A stretch of DNA of 64,000 bases, taken from positions 1,798,001 through 1,862,000 of the forward strand of contig NC_003552.1 in assembly GCF_000007345.1 (NCBI RefSeq). Reading direction: 5' to 3'. Shown here piece after piece: positions 63,660 through 64,000 of the stretch (its first letter is position 1; the number at the start of each line of letters is the position of its first letter). The position numbers and the translations under genes were made by a program. Source of the DNA: Methanosarcina acetivorans C2A (GTDB lineage Archaea > Halobacteriota > Methanosarcinia > Methanosarcinales > Methanosarcinaceae). The notes below the pieces were generated by a model. The model worked only from the letters and a program-made list of their open reading frames with translations, made no database searches and was not told the DNA's origin.

Positions 63660-64000
63660 ATGAAATTCATGAAAACACTACTCTTACTTTTGCTCATAGT
63701 ATGCCTTATCGGCGTTTCAGGCTGCACAAGTTCTGAAGATTCCGAACCTGACGTTCCTGTGCCCGATACTCCTGAACCCAGTCCCGATGTCCCGGCTGTT
63801 CCCAGAGCAGCAGGGAATACTTCAACTGACATCCTGAACGAAACCGTTAATATCACAGGTGAGAGTCTGGAATATCCAAGCTATACGGCCGCTCCGGCTG
63901 TAGAGGGCGAATACCCGGCTGTGGTGCTTATCCACTCCTTTAACGGCTTTGAACCCGGATACCAGGAGATGGTGGACAGGATGGCAGCAGACGGGTTTGT
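63660..64000 (+). CDS. Dienelactone-hydrolase-like lipoprotein, N-terminal part (runs off the right edge)
   Basis: The frame begins MKFMKTLLLLLLIVCLIGVS followed by GC, a signal peptide with a lipobox whose Cys22 would carry the lipid. An acidic, Pro-rich linker follows (about 25-50), then YTAAPAVEGEYPAVVLIHSF and NGFEPGYQEMVDRMA, the first strand, oxyanion region and helix of a dienelactone-hydrolase-type alpha/beta hydrolase. It is probably a surface-tethered esterase. GAGGGGG lies 6 bases before the ATG. The nucleophile Cys or Ser region is outside the window. Confidence 0.82.
   Translation, partial: MKFMKTLLLLLLIVCLIGVSGCTSSEDSEPDVPVPDTPEPSPDVPAVPRAAGNTSTDILNETVNITGESLEYPSYTAAPAVEGEYPAVVLIHSFNGFEPGYQEMVDRMAADGF

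Overview
The window is archaeal and looks like a Methanosarcina chromosome. The evidence is the eukaryote-type ribosomal proteins L7Ae, S28e, L24e and S6e, the archaeal initiation factor aIF5B, TATA-box promoters, AT-rich intergenic DNA, and many surface proteins with PGF-type C-terminal anchors. I recognise the genus from these gene families and arrangements. I cannot prove a species from the sequence.

Layout. 1-2.9 kb: the N-terminal part of an SNF-family sodium symporter, a surface beta-propeller protein and a TatD-type radical SAM protein. 3.3-7.1 kb: a conserved translation cluster (rpl7ae, rps28e, rpl24e, ndk, infB, rps6e). 7.4-39.4 kb: a repetitive, heavily duplicated island. It holds TolB-like beta-propellers, NosY-like ABC permeases, one NEW3-domain surface protein, one intact ABC ATPase, pairs of a secreted beta-sandwich protein with a membrane-bound winged-helix regulator, two minimal ion channels, Yip1-like and PNPOx-like genes, and many decayed copies. 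An intact IS21-type element (12934-15132) sits inside one of the beta-sandwich genes. A shared promoter motif occurs nine times and appears to mark most of these transcription units as one regulon.

39.5-47.6 kb: an integrated plasmid- or virus-like element with a tyrosine recombinase, a ribbon-helix-helix protein, a primase-polymerase/helicase, a candidate replication origin, small zinc proteins and a Zot/FtsK-like P-loop ATPase. No capsid gene is seen. 47.6-56.4 kb: AT-rich accessory DNA. It holds a winged-helix protein, a two-gene cassette that reads as a Pycsar anti-phage system (class III nucleotide cyclase plus DUF5706/PycTM-type membrane effector), a decayed second recombinase, a MITE, uncharacterised membrane proteins, a 560-residue protein ending in a HEPN-like Rx4H motif, and two candidate structured RNAs.

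56.8-64 kb: core chromosome resumes with pdxT and pdxS (PLP synthase), a PGF-anchored surface protein, a PAP2-family membrane phosphatase with a MITE at its 5' end, a small membrane protein and the start of a dienelactone-hydrolase-like lipoprotein.

Working together. The TolB, permease, permease, NEW3 and ATPase genes overlap as one operon at 17.8-24.1 kb. Two further TolB-permease-permease cassettes have no ATPase, so they may share the single intact one. The beta-sandwich protein overlaps its regulator gene, suggesting a sensor and one-component regulator unit that could control the shared promoters. The 39.5-56.4 kb stretch, between PNPOx and pdxT, behaves as an integration hotspot and defence island.
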